Assembly (NCBI GenBank): GCA_025362765.1
Contig: JANYFI010000414.1
Coordinates: forward strand, 1-14,727
DNA length: 14,727 bases
Direction: 5' to 3'
Source: Ferruginibacter sp.
GTDB taxonomy: Bacteria; Bacteroidota; Bacteroidia; Chitinophagales; Chitinophagaceae
The notes under the pieces were generated by a model. The model was not told the origin of the DNA. It saw only the letters and a program-made list of their open reading frames with translations, and searched no databases. Numbering within the stretch: the stretch's first letter is position 1; each line of letters starts with the position of its first letter. Position numbers and translations under genes: made by a program. This document shows, in pieces, positions 13,484 through 14,727 of the stretch.

Positions 13484-14727
13484 ATGACAAATTATATAAA
13501 AATTCCAAAACTTACTGCATTCGTTGTAATAGTTATGTTGCTGTGTAACGCATGTACTAAAAAATTTGAACAAATTAATACTCCTCCTTTTTTGATTACA
13601 GCGGATGTTATTCCTCCCGGTATGGTTTTTACCAATGTGTTAAAAAATTCAATCTACTCAGACTGGAGCGGAGATATATTTTGGGAATATGCTAATTATT
13701 ATGTTAATGGCGCTTCAGGCACCATTTTTCAAACCCGGGACTGGAGTAGTCCATGGGATGACTATACTAATAATTTGACAAATATTGCTGCTGTTGTAAG
13801 GCTAACAGCCAAAGACACTGCAATGGTTAACGAAAATTCAATGGCCAGGATATGGAAGGTATGGCTCTATCAGCGCATGACGGATGCTTACGGCGACATT
13901 CCTTATTTTCAAGCTACCCTTTCTCCTGATAGCGTTATTAACCAGCCTAAATACGATACCCAAAGGGATATTTATGTAGATATGTTGGGTGAGCTAAAAG
14001 ATGCCGTATCTAAATTAAACGCCGGTCATTCAGTAAGTTTTGGCAGCGCCGACATTTTATATAAAGGGAATGTGGATATGTGGGCACGATTTGGCAACTC
14101 ACTACGCCTTAGATTGGCGATTCGGGTAAGCTACGTAGATGCGGAATTAGCTAAAACCAATATCACTGATGCACTTTCTAAACCTTTAATTGAAGATAAT
14201 TCATTCAATGCCAAGTTAACAACCCTTGCGGGGGATGCGTATACAGGAAACCAGAACCATTGGTACCTTGACACTATAAACAACTCCTATGTAAATCTTG
14301 CAACTATTGGATTAACTGTAACGCAGGAACTGTTAAAAAGAAATGACCCAAGGTTGCCCATATATTGTACGCCATCTGCTACCGGTCAATATAGAGGGGT
14401 TCCAATGACTAATCCCGGTGTTGATATAGTTAACAGGTACACTTATGATTCAATAGCGCATTTTGGAAGGATTTTCTATAATCAGTCTTATCCTATCATG
14501 GTAATGAATGCCGCTGAGGTTTATTTCATTAGAGCGGAAGCTGCGTTAAGAGGTTTGTCTACTGAAGATGCAGGGCAATTATACAAAACTGGTATTTCTG
14601 CATCTATAATGCAATGGAATGTGGATGCTACTGTTGCTGCCAATTATTTAGCTACTCCTGCCGGTACTTTATCGGGTGGCACGATGGAAGGAGATCTTGA
14701 AAGCATTGCTGTTCAAAAATACCTTGC
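13484..14727 (+). CDS. SusD/RagB-like glycan-binding lipoprotein (3' end beyond window)
   Basis: The frame opens at ATG 13484 and stays open for 414 codons to the window end, so the C-terminus is missing (perhaps 70-120 residues by family length). The signal peptide has a hydrophobic core at ~10-20 and ends LLCNAC, with C24 the likely lipidated residue, followed by TKKFEQIN as in many SusD proteins. Family segments include WKVWLYQRMTDAYGDIPYFQ (~125-144), VDMWARFGNSLRLRLAIRVS (~195-215) and PIMVMNAAEVYFIRAEAALR (~336-355), matching the SusD-like helical TPR fold. It should sit on the cell surface as a lid over the SusC barrel and capture glycan. The 20-bp gap after susC indicates one transcript. 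The start is chosen because it gives a complete lipoprotein signal. Confidence 0.93.
   Translation, partial: MTNYIKIPKLTAFVVIVMLLCNACTKKFEQINTPPFLITADVIPPGMVFTNVLKNSIYSDWSGDIFWEYANYYVNGASGTIFQTRDWSSPWDDYTNNLTNIAAVVRLTAKDTAMVNENSMARIWKVWLYQRMTDAYGDIPYFQATLSPDSVINQPKYDTQRDIYVDMLGELKDAVSKLNAGHSVSFGSADILYKGNVDMWARFGNSLRLRLAIRVSYVDAELAKTNITDALSKPLIEDNSFNAKLTTLAGDAYTGNQNHWYLDTINNSYVNLATIGLTVTQELLKRNDPRLPIYCTPSATGQYRGVPMTNPGVDIVNRYTYDSIAHFGRIFYNQSYPIMVMNAAEVYFIRAEAALRGLSTEDAGQLYKTGISASIMQWNVDATVAANYLATPAGTLSGGTMEGDLESIAVQKYL

Noticed and set aside
1..14727. CRISPR array, tRNA/rRNA genes, toxin-antitoxin or defence system
   Set aside because: I saw no regularly spaced repeats, no cloverleaf-like segments and no proteins of these families on either strand.

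Overview
The window looks like a chromosomal segment of a Bacteroidota bacterium, probably of the Chitinophagaceae/Sphingobacteriales type. The evidence is a SusC/SusD outer-membrane pair, AT-rich intergenic DNA, A-rich translation starts without strong Shine-Dalgarno sites, promoter-like TTG...TAnnTTTG elements, and exported enzymes with Bacteroidota-style signal peptides. The assignment is inferred from protein style, not from any marker gene.

Layout. The left edge (1-1251) is gene debris on the minus strand. It holds a 5'-truncated IS4-like transposase that runs off the window and has lost both visible catalytic Asp residues, and an RND-efflux adaptor (CusB/HlyD type) that lacks its N-terminus and is broken by an in-frame TAG. 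From 1356 to 6011 three plus-strand genes encode exported enzymes: a GH20 beta-N-acetylhexosaminidase with a hexosaminidase-D-like active-site motif, a Tat-exported GH109-type NAD-dependent glycosidase (Gfo/Idh/MocA fold), and a secreted esterase. From 6144 to 8487 two minus-strand genes encode an AhpD/CMD-family protein and a lipoprotein in which a c-type cytochrome is fused to a PQQ-type sugar dehydrogenase. A DeoR-family regulator resembling AgaR (8869-9654) follows. A 569-bp gap with a clear terminator separates it from susC (10224-13463) and susD (13484 to the window end, incomplete).

Working model (inference). This is a polysaccharide-utilization locus for an N-acetylhexosamine-rich, probably GalNAc-containing, glycan. 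SusC/SusD bind and import oligosaccharides, the esterase removes acyl groups, GH20 and GH109 release beta- and alpha-linked amino sugars in the periplasm, and the DeoR/AgaR-like protein senses a sugar phosphate derived from them. No ECF sigma/anti-sigma pair or hybrid two-component system is present in the window, and SusC has no STN signalling domain, which fits control by the DeoR protein. The gaps on either side of the regulator hold inverted and direct repeats, two of which are shared between the gaps. These are the best candidates for its operators.

I see no RNA gene, CRISPR array, intact mobile element or defence system. I did not find an obviously new system. The most unusual parts are the regulatory DNA around the DeoR gene and the combination of the GalNAc-type locus with the cytochrome-dehydrogenase fusion.
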